49,471 bases of DNA from contig NZ_JEMV01000019.1 in the NCBI RefSeq assembly GCF_000588875.1, positions 30,253 to 79,723 of the forward strand, written 5' to 3'. Positions 27,679 through 37,800 of the stretch are shown piece after piece. Source of the stretch: Sphingobium sp. Ant17. Lineage in GTDB: Bacteria; Pseudomonadota; Alphaproteobacteria; Sphingomonadales; Sphingomonadaceae. Position 1 is the first letter of the stretch, and every line of letters begins with the position of its first letter. The notes beneath the pieces are model-generated. The model saw only the letters and a list, made by a program, of their open reading frames with translations. It was not told where the DNA came from and searched no databases. The position numbers and the translations under genes are program-made.

Positions 27679-27903
27679 GGCATACGAAAGCGCGATCGTG
27701 ATCGCGCAGAGCGCGTTAGGCTGGCGGCAGGTTCGAAGCTGTCATTGAGAGAGCGCGCTGTAGCCTTCGCACGAGACCGAGGCGAAGTGAGGACGAAGGA
27801 TCTCACAGATATCGGTATTCCCCGCTGCTATCTTTCTCCCATGTGCGACGAAAGACTGCTCATGAAGGTCGGCCATGGCCGCTATCGCGCTGCAAGCCAA
27901 TAA
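27679..27903 (+). pseudogene. AbiEi-like antitoxin domain remnant
   Basis: The open frame encodes RERAVAFARDRGEVRTKDLT, then GIPRCYLSPMCDERLLMKVG and GRYRAA, the pattern of the N-terminal winged-helix domain of AbiEi-type (type IV) antitoxins. There is no convincing start codon, and the protein stops after this domain, so it seems to be a fragment. No AbiEii nucleotidyltransferase is present downstream. Confidence 0.45.
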
Positions 27904-27959
27904 GCTCAGGTCGAACCTTTCTGATCAGGACGCCCGATAATCAACGGAGCCATGCGCTC

Positions 27960-28596
27960 CCACGCCGTTCGCAAACTACGGGCCTATGCCCTGAAGCGTG
28001 ACAAGCATCGCCTGCGGCGACGTCTCTGACATGTGGTCACGCTTGGCTTCAACGCGCTTGATCTGTTCGGTGAGCAGCTCGAGACGATCGAGCTCACGAT
28101 TGAGCTGCGCCTCGAGATGCAAGGGCAACGGCTTGCCGCCGACGGTCCTCCTCCTCGATCGTTGGCACGCGAATCATCGAGCAAACCCTTGGCTCACTGC
28201 GCATCCACGCCATCAGGGTACGCACTAGCGTCTCGCTATTAATCCCGTCGGCCTTTGCCCGCCGGAGGCGGCGAGACCGCAACCGAAGCGGCGTCGACCA
28301 CATGGCTGGTGATCCAATCTTCCGACTCCAGAGCGCGATGAATCCAAAAGCCGTGGAGCGCCGCTTCCTGAATAGCGATCACCGGATAGCGCTGGCCCTC
28401 GCGGGCCTGTGCCTTGTCACGCAGGGCATCCAGGCAGGCCAGCATCGCCGCCCGGCGCCGAGTGATGGGACATCTTTTCGCTACCCGGCGATAGAGAAGT
28501 CACCAGCCCGGTCGATTTCGCGAGTTCCAGCGAGACGAAAATTGCGCCAAGATCAACACGGATGGCGGCAGGCTGCGAGATGGGGTCTGCTGACAT
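27960..28596 (-). pseudogene. IS110-family transposase remnant
   Basis: Pieces of a DEDD transposase appear in successive frames on the minus strand. They are the N-terminus GAIFVSLELAKSTGLVTSLS (ending about 28440), then YPVIAIQEAALHGFWIHRAL, then AKADGINSETLVRTLMAWMR and EPRVCSMIRVPTIEEEDRRR, and finally LNRELDRLELLTEQIKRVEA near 28050. At least two frame changes and loss of the C-terminal half show it is dead. A related N-terminal fragment occurs at 41728. Confidence 0.65.
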
Positions 28597-28651
28597 GGCA
28601 AATCCTTTCAGAGTGGTTGCTAGCAAACCGACTCTGAGCCCCCTCAGGCCG

Positions 28652-28957
28652 CTATCCAACTCTTATCATGGGATCTTTTCCAATGTCGGAAAATAGCGAT
28701 TCCTGGTTGTCGTCTTCGGCGCGACACGGGATTGGGCGCGCCAGTTTGGCCTTGATCCACTCGTCTTCGAGGTCGCTGGAGCGGATTTGATAGGGCGCGT
28801 AGCGCATGACCTGCTCGGCGGCGATATGCCATTCCTGAGGAAGCGTTGGATCTTGACTTGCGGGACTCCGAGTTTGGCGGCCGCGTCCGACATCGTGAGC
28901 CATTCGCCGTTCTTGTCAGAAGACCGGTAACCGCTGATCTTGCGCACCACATGGCTC
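28652..28957 (-). pseudogene. Recombinase C-terminal HTH fragment
   Basis: The frame reads VVRKISGYRSSDKNGEWLTMSDAA and LGVPQVKIQRFLRNG, then shifts by one base to IAAEQVMRYAPYQIRSSDLE and ends SLFSDIGKDPMIRVG. This pattern resembles the DNA-binding C-terminus of large serine recombinases in sphingomonad mobile elements. The catalytic part is absent. The identity is from pattern memory only. Confidence 0.45.
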
Positions 28958-29043
28958 ACTGGCGTGTTCAGTCTGCCCAATTTAATTGTTAAGGCAATGA
29001 TTGCATATTGAACGCAATCGGATGATGGACTAGGTAGCCGCGC

Positions 29044-29526
29044 ATGCCCCGCGACCGATCCAGAACCAGCCCCGTCACGCTTTTTGAACTCACGAACGCT
29101 TTGCAGCCGATCCGGCGTGTCTGGGTTCAGGCAGTCAGTCTCGCACTCGCCGACTTCGGACTTCCCGCATCGCTCATTTCGGCGCTCATTCTGGCGTCCC
29201 GTCATGGAGACAAGGGTGTCAGGCAGAACGCGCTGGCCGAGGAAGTCGGGGTCAATCCGGGCGGCATGGTGCGCATTCTCGACCAGGCCGAAGCCGCCAA
29301 CCTGCTTGAGCGGCGCGATTCTCCCGAGGACCGGCGCATCAAGACGATCCATGTCATGCCGAAAGGTCGTGACCTTGCGAAGAAGATGGAAAAGGCGGTC
29401 ACGCGGCTCCGCGACGATCTCCTTGGTGATCTTACCATGCAGGACATCGAAACGACGACGCGCACGCTGCGTTTGTTCGAGGAACGGATCGGTCAGTTCC
29501 TGCAGCAGGCGCGGACGGGCCGATGA
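29044..29526 (+). CDS. MarR-family transcriptional regulator
   Basis: A 160-residue winged-helix regulator. The HTH region is RQNALAEEVGVNPGGMVRIL and the wing motif is RRDSPEDRRIKTIHVMPKG, both typical of MarR. Long dimerisation helices flank it. Its stop overlaps the start of the pump gene as ATGA, so it is the first gene of the efflux operon and probably controls it in response to an aromatic ligand (inference from family). The upstream spacer (28958-29043) should contain the promoter and operator; I saw no clear palindrome. Confidence 0.88.
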   Translation: MPRDRSRTSPVTLFELTNALQPIRRVWVQAVSLALADFGLPASLISALILASRHGDKGVRQNALAEEVGVNPGGMVRILDQAEAANLLERRDSPEDRRIKTIHVMPKGRDLAKKMEKAVTRLRDDLLGDLTMQDIETTTRTLRLFEERIGQFLQQARTGR

Positions 29527-31503
29527 AAGTCAGCGCCGATCAGCTGATCTTCTCTGTTAAGCTGTTCGTCGCGGGCATGATCGCATTCGCGATAGCGGTG
29601 CGGATCGGCCTGCCCAATCCTTACTGGGCACTTGTCACCTGCTGCGTCTGCATGAACTCCATGAGCGGGGCGATCCGGTCGAAGGCCGTCTATCGCTTCA
29701 CCGGAACTTTCTGCGCCGGCTTCGTCACGCTTGCCATGGTCGCGCTGTTTGCGAGCGCGCCGCTGCTGCTGATCGCGGCGTCGGGAATCGTGGCAACCCT
29801 GGCGTTCGGTATTTCTTTCCTCGACCGCACGCCGCGCAGCTACGGCTTCCAGCTTTTCGCGATCACGCTCATGCTGGTGGCGGTCGCCGGTGTGGATCAT
29901 CCGGAGATCATGTTCGATACCGTTGTGGCGCGGGTCAGCGAAATCACCCTCGGCATCCTCGCGACGACCCTCGTTGACGGCGTGATCGCTCCGCGTTCTC
30001 TTGAAGGTGCGCTACGCGCGCGCCTGCATCGCTGGCTGCCCAGCATCGAGACCTGGGCGAAGGATGTCCTTGATGGCCATGAGGCGGACGCCCAAGGAGA
30101 GCATGACCGGCTAAAGACGCTGGCCGACATCACATCCCTGTCACAGCTGACCGGTGCGCTGCGCTACGATCCGACGATCCATCGCGATGACCTGCGGCAC
30201 GCGCTCGCGATCCAGCAACGCCTGCTGCGCATAGTCCCGCTCCTTTCCGCGATCGGCAGCCGCATCGCGGGCCTTGGCGAAGCGGAGCGCTTGGCCCTCC
30301 GACCCTCTCTCGCCACGGCCAGGGCCCATCTCGATGCCGGTACGGAACCGCTACCCGATCTGGCCGATGCCGTGCGCTCGCTTCCGCTCGATGCCAGTGA
30401 CGCGCGCGCGTGGCAGCAACTCGTTCATGATGCGCTGGCCGACATGCTGACGGAAATGCTGACGCTCTGGAGCGAGGTTTCGCGGATCGAGGCGGCGTTG
30501 AGCGGAAAGGCGAAGCTTGCGCCCGCGCTCGCGCGAACAGTCAGCGAGACGCAGGCGTTTCCGCTCAACCCCGACATTGATCACGCTGCCCGGATCGCGG
30601 CGGGAATCCTCGTAACCTACGCCCTCCTCTGCGGGCTCTGGTATGCGACGGGCTGGCATCAGGCGCGAACGCCGTCCTGTTCAGCACGATAGCGCTGGCC
30701 TTCTTCGGCGGCGGCGACGAGCCTGGCAGAGCGATCGGAATGTTCGCGCGTTTCGCCCTGCTCGCGACCCTGCTGGCGGGGATCCTGTGCTACGGCCTGC
30801 TCCCGCTCGCTGCCGATTTCGCGACCTTTGCGATGATGATGGGCCTGTTCATGCTGCCGCTGGGCGTCTGGGCGGCCGTCAATCCGATGGCGACGCTGAT
30901 CCTCGCCTTCGGGCTCAGCAACATCAATCTACAGGGCCATTATTCGCCGCCCGATTTCGGAACCTTCGTCGAGGCGAGCGTCGCCAGCATGCTGGGCATA
31001 TTCACCGCCATTCTCGGCGCCGGCCTGTTCCGTACCTGGGGCGTGCAGCATCAGCTTCAGCGCGTCCTCCGCATCGAAGCGCGCGAGATCGCGCGGCTGA
31101 GCCGGTCGCCCAGCCGACGGTTGCGGGACAGCTATGTCCAGCGGGCGCTCGACCGCATTTCGGTGGTGACGGCGCGCCTTGCCGCAGCCGGGCAGGTCGA
31201 GCGGAGCGCCGGCCTGCTCATCCGGCTGCGGGTCGGCGCGAACGTCGCGACCTGCGCTCGATGGGCAACGCGCTTCCCGCCGATGGGCGGCAGGCGACGG
31301 ATCGGGTTCTCGATCAACTCCGCAGCGAGTTCGACAAGCCGCAGCCGTCGTCCCGTCTGCTCGCGCTCATCGACGAAGCACTTGATGCGCTCTGGCCGGG
31401 AGATGGTTCGCCCGGCGCTCGCCCCGACCGCGCCATTCATGCCTTAGCGGGTCTGCGCATCGCCCTGTTCGAGCGCGCGCCGGCCTGGGTACCGGCGACA
31501 TGA
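29523..31503 (+). pseudogene. FUSC-family efflux pump (AaeB-like), two frameshifts
   Basis: An inner-membrane protein of the fusaric-acid-resistance / AaeB family that exports aromatic acids together with an HlyD adaptor. The first frame (29523 to about 30661) has the N-terminal helices and the cytoplasmic domain, up to LCGLWYATGWHQ. One base is missing near 30662; the next frame continues GANAVLFSTIALAFFGGGDE and the second helix bundle to LRVGANVA. A second single-base loss near 31250 moves to the frame that ends LRIALFERAPAWVPAT. Restored, it is about 660 residues, normal for the family. Its stop overlaps the DUF1656 start as ATGA. With no other decay visible, assembly error is as likely as inactivation. 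Confidence 0.8.
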
Positions 31504-31712
31504 TCGGCGAAATCGACATCGCGGGCGTGTTCGTTTCGCCGCTGCTCCTCTGCGCGATCCTCGGCTTCGCGATGCGCCTGCTGCTGTCGCGGGTGCTCGA
31601 GTCCATCAGCTTCTACCGCCTCGTCTGGCAGCGCCCGCTGTTCGACACCGCCCTGTTCCTCATCCTGACCGGCACCGCCTTTCTGGCTCTACGCCTTGTC
31701 ACCGCATCCTGA
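31500..31712 (+). CDS. DUF1656 membrane protein (AaeX-like)
   Basis: A 70-residue protein with two transmembrane helices (SPLLLCAILGFAMRLLLSRV and FDTALFLILTGTAFLALRLV) and the opening IGEIDIAGVFVSP typical of DUF1656. Small proteins of this family nearly always sit between FUSC pumps and HlyD adaptors, as here. Its role in the complex is not known. It starts within the end of the pump gene. Confidence 0.88.
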   Translation: MIGEIDIAGVFVSPLLLCAILGFAMRLLLSRVLESISFYRLVWQRPLFDTALFLILTGTAFLALRLVTAS

Positions 31713-31722
31713 AGTGCCCGCC

Positions 31723-32631
31723 ATGACCCTAGATCGCGATACCCTCCTCCGCCTGCTCAAGCCCTTGCTCACCCTGCTGGTGGTGGGTGCGGGCGTGTTC
31801 GTCTTCTGGCACCTCTATAATTACTACACCTACGCGCCACAGACGCGCGACGGGAAGATCAGGGCGGATGTGGTCCCTCTCGCGGCAGACGTGTCGGGCC
31901 GGGTCGAGCAGGTCCACGTTCGCGACAACCAGGTGGTCAGGCGCGGCGACATCCTGTTTACCATCGACCATGTTCGGCTGCGCAATGCCGTTGAGCAGGC
32001 CGAGGCCGCTGTCGCCACGGCACGGGCAACGTTGAACGCCGCCGAACGGGAGAACCGCCGCTATCAGGCCCTCTCTGATATCGTCTCGGGGCAGCAACGT
32101 GACGACCGCCGCTCCACCGCCGAGGAGGCCCGCGCACGCTATGCCCAGGCGATCGCTGATCGCGATCTCGCCCGCATCAATCTGGCGCGCGCCGAGGTGC
32201 GTGCGCCGGTCAACGGCATCGTCACCAATTTCTCGCTCCGCCCCGGCGCCTATGCCGCCGCCGGGCAGCCCGTGATGACGCTGGTCGATTCCGACAGCTA
32301 CTACGTTGCCGGCTATTTCGAGGAGACGAAGCTTTCGCACATCCGCCCCGGCGTCCGCGTCACGATCCGGGTAATGGGCGAGGATAGGCCGCTTTCTGGC
32401 CATGTTGAAGGCCGATCGGCGGGCATTGACGATCGCGAACGGACGACCGCGTCCGGAACGCTACTCGCGAATGTCAATCCCACCTTCAGCTGGGTCCGTC
32501 TTGCCCAGCGCATCCCCGTGCGGATCGCCATCGACAAGGTGCCGCCCGGCATCGATCTGATCGCGGGCCGGACGGTCACCGTGACGCTCAATGGCGCGGA
32601 AAATGCGCTCGGCCCCGGCCGGAGCGAATGA
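31723..32631 (+). CDS. HlyD/AaeA-family membrane fusion protein
   Basis: A 302-residue periplasmic adaptor with one N-terminal transmembrane helix (LLTLLVVGAGVFVFWHLYNY). The biotinyl-lipoyl-like half motif PLAADVSGRVEQVHVRDNQV is followed by a helical hairpin with ALSDIVSGQQRDDRR at its turn. The second half VRAPVNGIVTNFSLRPGAYA and a beta-barrel domain come next. It would link the FUSC pump to the outer-membrane factor. ATG 31723 was chosen because the upstream alternative at 31696 lies inside the DUF1656 gene. The stop overlaps the next start as ATGA. Confidence 0.92.
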   Translation: MTLDRDTLLRLLKPLLTLLVVGAGVFVFWHLYNYYTYAPQTRDGKIRADVVPLAADVSGRVEQVHVRDNQVVRRGDILFTIDHVRLRNAVEQAEAAVATARATLNAAERENRRYQALSDIVSGQQRDDRRSTAEEARARYAQAIADRDLARINLARAEVRAPVNGIVTNFSLRPGAYAAAGQPVMTLVDSDSYYVAGYFEETKLSHIRPGVRVTIRVMGEDRPLSGHVEGRSAGIDDRERTTASGTLLANVNPTFSWVRLAQRIPVRIAIDKVPPGIDLIAGRTVTVTLNGAENALGPGRSE

Positions 32632-34070
32632 CGATGGGGCGCGTCGGAACGAAAAGGCCGCTCGGACTGATGGGCGCGCTGATGCTCGCTGGCTGTGCCA
32701 CGGTCGGCCCCAGCTATCGGGCGCCGCCCTTGCCCGCAGGCATCTCGGATCGGCCCGCGAGCTTTGCCGAAGGAAAATCGCCGGCCTATTCGGCTGAACC
32801 CTTGCCCCAGCGCTGGTGGCGCCTCTACGCTATTCCCCAGCTCGATGCGCTCGTCCAGGAAGCGATCGAGGCCAACACCGACCTCAGGGTCGCGGCGGCC
32901 AATCTCGAACGCGCGCGCGCGATTGTCCAGGAGGTCGAGGCCGGCGCGGGCGTCCAGACTTCCACGGCGGGCGGCGTATCGGTGGGCGAGCCGTCCAATC
33001 TCGGTCTCGGCTCGCCCAACGGGACCCATGCAACCTTCGACGCCGGCGTCGGCATATCCTATGAACTCGACGTCGTGGGCCGGATTCGGCGCACGATCGA
33101 GGCCGCGCAGGCCGATGCGGAAGCGCAGGCCGCCGCCTATGACCTTGCGCGCACGACGGTCGTGGCCGGAGTGGTCGGCGCCTATGGAGATGCCTGCGCG
33201 GCCGGCGCGCGGATGACCGTTGCCCGCCATTCGGTCGAACTGCAGCGGCAAAGCCTCGCCCTCACCGAAAGAGGCGTGCGCGCCGGCCTCTACACGTCGC
33301 TCGACGCTACCCGCTCGCGCGCGCTTCTGGCTCAGCTCGAGGCAGCGCTGCCGCCGATCGAGGCAGGCCGCAAAGCTGCACTATTCAGTCTTGCCGTGCT
33401 GCTCGGCCGGACGCCCGAAGATTATCCGCCCAATCTCGCGACCTGCCGGATCATCCCTTCCGTCGACCGCCCCCTGCCGATTGGCGACGGTATGGCGCTG
33501 ATCCGGCGCCGGCCCGACATCCGCGAAGCTGAACGCCGGCTCGCGGCTGCGACGGCGCGCATCGGAGTGGCGACGGCGGACCTCTATCCGAGCGTCAGCC
33601 TCGGCGCATCGCTCGGCACGACCTCGCGGAGCGTGGGTGGGCTGGTCGACGATTCGGCGTTGCGGTTCAGCTTCGGCCCGCTCATCTCGTGGTCCTTCCC
33701 GAACCGACGCGTCGCCAGGGCGCGGATCGCGGAAAGCGATGCAGCGGCGCGCGCGACGCTGGCGGCATTTGACGGCAGCGTCCTCGCAGCTCTCCGCGAA
33801 ACCGAGACGGTCCTCAGCACCTATGCCCGCGATCTGGACCAGAATGCCAAGCTCAGGGTCGCGCGTGATGAGAGCGGGAGGGCTTTCGGGCTCCAGGCCC
33901 GGATGACTCGGGGCGGTCTTGGAACGGGTCTTGAACTGCTCGACACGCAGCGAAGCCTTGCCACAACCGAAGCGGCGCTGGCGGCCTCGGATGCGTCCAT
34001 CGCCTCGGATCGCGTTCGGCTGTTCCTTGCGCTCGGCGGCGGCTGGGAAGGAGGGATGGCGGGGCCGTGA
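32628..34070 (+). CDS. NodT-family outer-membrane efflux lipoprotein
   Basis: A 480-residue outer-membrane factor. The lipoprotein signal ends LMLAGC, followed by ATVGPSYRAPPLP. Two OEP (TolC-like) repeats follow, with typical segments PQRWWRLYAIPQLDALVQEA, DVVGRIRRTIEAAQADAEAQ, ALIRRRPDIREAERRLAAAT and GTGLELLDTQRSLATTEAAL. It forms the outer channel for the FUSC-HlyD system and is the last gene of the operon. Length is normal and no defects are seen. Confidence 0.92.
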   Translation: MTMGRVGTKRPLGLMGALMLAGCATVGPSYRAPPLPAGISDRPASFAEGKSPAYSAEPLPQRWWRLYAIPQLDALVQEAIEANTDLRVAAANLERARAIVQEVEAGAGVQTSTAGGVSVGEPSNLGLGSPNGTHATFDAGVGISYELDVVGRIRRTIEAAQADAEAQAAAYDLARTTVVAGVVGAYGDACAAGARMTVARHSVELQRQSLALTERGVRAGLYTSLDATRSRALLAQLEAALPPIEAGRKAALFSLAVLLGRTPEDYPPNLATCRIIPSVDRPLPIGDGMALIRRRPDIREAERRLAAATARIGVATADLYPSVSLGASLGTTSRSVGGLVDDSALRFSFGPLISWSFPNRRVARARIAESDAAARATLAAFDGSVLAALRETETVLSTYARDLDQNAKLRVARDESGRAFGLQARMTRGGLGTGLELLDTQRSLATTEAALAASDASIASDRVRLFLALGGGWEGGMAGP

Positions 34071-34079
34071 TGGCCGAGC

Positions 34080-34310
34080 CTTCGCGAAGCGTACGCTCGG
34101 CCTGCCCACCAACGCCGTGCTGCGCGCCGATCTTGAAATCGTCACGGTTGCCGATGCCTGTGCGGTCAGGCGGGCGAAGGCGCAGCATCCGGTCCTGCGC
34201 AATTATGCCGAGACCTCTACGGCGCCAAAAAATGGGCATGCCAGCGCCGCGTCCTCGCCCGCATCGAGGCCAGCACGATGGGCATGGACACCCTCGCGAT
34301 GGCGCAGCGG
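34080..34310 (+). pseudogene. IS1380-family transposase fragment
   Basis: The sequence encodes LGLPTNAVLRADLEIVTVAD and RRAKAQHPVLRNYAET, then after a frame change KKWACQRRVLARIEASTMGM. This order matches the middle of IS1380-type transposases, where the last segment is normally followed by DxRxVVTNL. Here it diverges after MDT. It is a degenerate fragment with no ends visible. Confidence 0.5.
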
Positions 34311-34808
34311 CTTGGTACAGTGCGGCAGGCCGAACTTGCTGCCAACCTTGACCCCACCCAAAGCCGGCACCGTGCTGTCGGCACGACGGTCTGGGGGGCA
34401 GGGGGCATTTCGCCCGAGATCGCCGGGCTTCTCGCCGCTGTGGGAGGCTGGGTGGGCCATCGGCTCGCCCTCCTCACGACGCGCGGGGCATTCGACAGCC
34501 CGCCAACGGCTGAGCACTGCGCGATCTCAGGGCCGGCCTTTCGCCCGCCGAACTGGCCGGGCTGAGATCAAGTCGTCCCAAAGACGCCCGGATCGAAGCG
34601 GATTCCATCCTTGAAGAGGCCGCGTGGCATTATCGCAATCTTGCGAGAAGGCCGGACCATGCGCCGCCAGCGGCGCTGCTGGAACATATCGACCACGCGA
34701 CGTAAGCCGAATTGGAAGCCCCGCTACCGGGATCCGGCGCGCGGCGATCCTCGTGCTCGTCAGCCTGCGTCGCAAACGTCTTTCCTAGGGCCGCGGCATG
34801 GGACGGAA
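34311..34808 (+). other. Unassigned degenerate region
   Basis: The sequence has coding-like composition but no whole gene. One frame gives SPEIAGLLAAVGGWVGHRLA and later another frame gives EADSILEEAAWHYRNLARRP. I do not recognise these; they look like pieces of a mobile-element or plasmid gene joined by deletions. Confidence 0.35.
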
Positions 34809-34828
34809 GCCTCATGCGCGCATGAGGC
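34809..34828. repeat. Perfect 20-bp palindrome at the RND gene end
   Basis: GCCTCATGCGCGCATGAGGC is a perfect palindrome that includes the stop codon and last residues of the RND permease gene. No T-run follows on the minus strand, so it is not a standard terminator. Confidence 0.6.
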
Positions 34829-37800
34829 GCTCATAGAGGATCGGCACCACGAAGACAGTGAGCACGGTCGAGACGAGCGTGCCAAAGATCAGCGAGATCG
34901 CAAGGCCGCCGAACACGGGATCGGGGATCATGATCGCCGAGCCCAGCACGATGGCAAGCGTGGTGAGCAGGATCGGCCGCAGGCGGACCGCGCCGGCCAT
35001 CCGCGCCGCCTCCGCCAGCGGCATGCCATGTTTCTGGTTATCCTGGATGAAGTCGATGATGAGCAGCGAGTTGCGGATCACCACGCCGGACAGTGCGATG
35101 ATGCCCACGATGGAGGTCGCCGAAAAGTCGGTTTTCAGCAGCCAGTGGCCCGGAAAGATGCCGATGACCCCCAGAGGCACTGCGGACATGGCAATCAGCG
35201 GGGTGAGGAACGAGCGATAATAAGCAACCAGTAGGAAATAGATCGCCGTCAGCGCCGCCCCGAGCGCCATCAGCATGTCGCGGTAGATATCGAGCGTCAT
35301 CCGCATTTCGCCGCTCCATAGCAGTTGGTAGCCGTCGATGATGTCAGGTGCCTTTTCGCTGAGGCTGAGATTGCCGGTGGCGAGCGGCTGCCCGTCCGGG
35401 GTGCGCAATCTCGACAAGCGCCGGTTGAGATCGAGCACCGCATAGACCGGCACGCTCTGCGCAAGTTCTCCTCCGATGAAGATCACGCGCTCATTGTCCT
35501 TGCGCTGGACCGGCTTGTCGGCGGTCGATGGTGTGCGCCGGACCAATTCGGCCAGCGGTATCTGGCGGCCGTCCCTGCTGGTCACGTAGAGGCCTTCGAG
35601 CCGTGCGGGGGCGGGCTGATCCGCGCGCGGCACATAGGCGCGGATCGGAACGGGGTTGCGCTCTGGATCGATATGGGCACGCCCGACCACCTGGCCATCA
35701 TAGACAAGTCCCAGAACCTCGGCGATATCGGCAGCTGACACGCCGGAGAGCGCTGCTTTCTCGCGGTCAGGAACAAAGCGCCATTGCGACACGTCGGTAG
35801 GCTCGCTGTTCGAGATATCGACCATGTCATATGTGTTGGCGAACTCGGCTTCCACCTGCTTCGCCAGCCGGCGCAAGCCCACGAGATCTTCGCCGTGCAA
35901 TTCGGCGAGCACCGTGGCACGCACCGGTGGCCCCGGCGGATCCTCGACCAGTCTCACCCGGGCGCCCGGATAGCGGGTCCGAATGGCTTCGATCTTCAGA
36001 CGCAATTCGCGGACGAACGTGATCGAGCTTTCCGAACGCTGGTGCTTGTCCAGGAGGTTGACGCGGATTTCGGCGACATTCTCACCTGTGCGAGCCGCCG
36101 TTCCCTGCATCAATCCATTGAAATCCGGGACCCCAGCCTGGCCGATCCAGTTCTGGTAGTTCACCACCAGCGGATTGGCGGCAAGCAGGCCGTCGATCTC
36201 GTGAACCATCCGGGCCGTATTCTCGACGGGGCTGGCTTCGGCCATGGTGATCACGATGTTGAAGGTGTTCTTGTTGTCCTTGGGAAGGAAGCCCATGGCA
36301 ACCCCAAGCGGCGGCACCGGCCCGCCGACGCCCGCCGGGCGGATGAACTGCCAGCCGCCTTGCGCGATCGAAAGGAGCAGGGCAACGACCGCGCCGATCA
36401 TCAGGGCACGACGTGCCTTTGAGTGCTCCTGAAGCGGTCGGATCAGCCAGAGATAGGCGTCCCGCAACTTGTCGGGCTTGCGCTCCGCATGAGCACCGGC
36501 CTCTTCCGCGCTTCCATCATCCAATATGCCGCCGGTAGAGGCAGGTCGCTTGACCCAGCGGTTCGCTGCCCAGGGCGTGACGATATAGGCGACAATGATC
36601 GACGCGAGCATCGCGATCGGCACATTATAGGCGATGGGATAGAAATAATCGCCCGCCATGCCGGTCACGAGCAGCAGGGCCGCGAACACCAGCATCACGG
36701 CAAATGTCGCGAGATTGGTGGCGCCGCCGATCTCGTTGGTGGCAAGGACGGTCACATCCTCCTGCGAAGCGTCGGAGCGCTCGTGATGGTAGTGGCGGTG
36801 GATGTTCTCGATCACGACGATCGAGGCATCGACGAGCAGGCCCAGCGCCAGGATAAGCGCGAACAGGGTGATGCGGTTGATCGTCACCCCGCCGAGCAGG
36901 TCCGCTCCGAGCGTGATCGAGAAGATGACCGGAACGGTGACGGACACGATCAGCGCCTCGCGCCAGCCGAGGAACAACAGCATGATGAAGCTGACGGTAA
37001 TCAGCGCGATCGCCAGATGCTCCATCAGCGCGTTGACGGCCTCGTCGGCTTTCTGGCCGTCGTCGCGGGTGGTTACGACATGGACCGCGCGCGGGATGAA
37101 GCTGGCCTGCATCCGCGCGACCCGATTGGCCACGGCTTCGGACACGGTGACCGCATTCTCACCCTTCTTCTTTGCAATGGCGATGGTGACGGCGGGCATT
37201 TCGCCTTCACCGAGCTTGGCGCGCGGGTCGCCCGCCGCAAATCCGAAACGGCTGAGGCGCGTGATTTCGACATGCGGGCCGTCGGAGATGGTTGCGACAT
37301 CTCCGATCTTGATCGTGCGGCCATTGCGCACCCCGATCACGAGATCGCGTACCGCCGCCACCGATCCCAGCTCGCCGGAGTAGCGCAGTCGTTCCAGTCG
37401 GCCCGCCCGTGCCGGCCCAGAGAGGTTGAGGCCCACATCGGAGGCGCCCAGCGCTCCGCGTGCCTCGGCGAGCGAGATCGAGAAGGACTGCAATCGGACC
37501 GGATCGAGCGCGACATCAATCTCTCGGTTGCGCCCGCCATAGACGGAAACCACCGAAACGCCCGGCGTGCTGCGCAGGCGCTCAGCCATCGAATCCGCCA
37601 ATCGCTTGAGGCCGAAGTCGTCATAGGCGGAGGAAGCGAGGGTCACGGTAACGATGGGCACATCGTCGGCATCGACCGCCTGGATCAGTGGGATAGCCGC
37701 ATCGGCGGGAAGCCTGCCGCGGTTGGCGATCACCCGGTTGTAGAGCTTGACCAGCGAATCCTCGGGCGGCTGGCCGACCTTGAACTGCACCTGCACCGTG

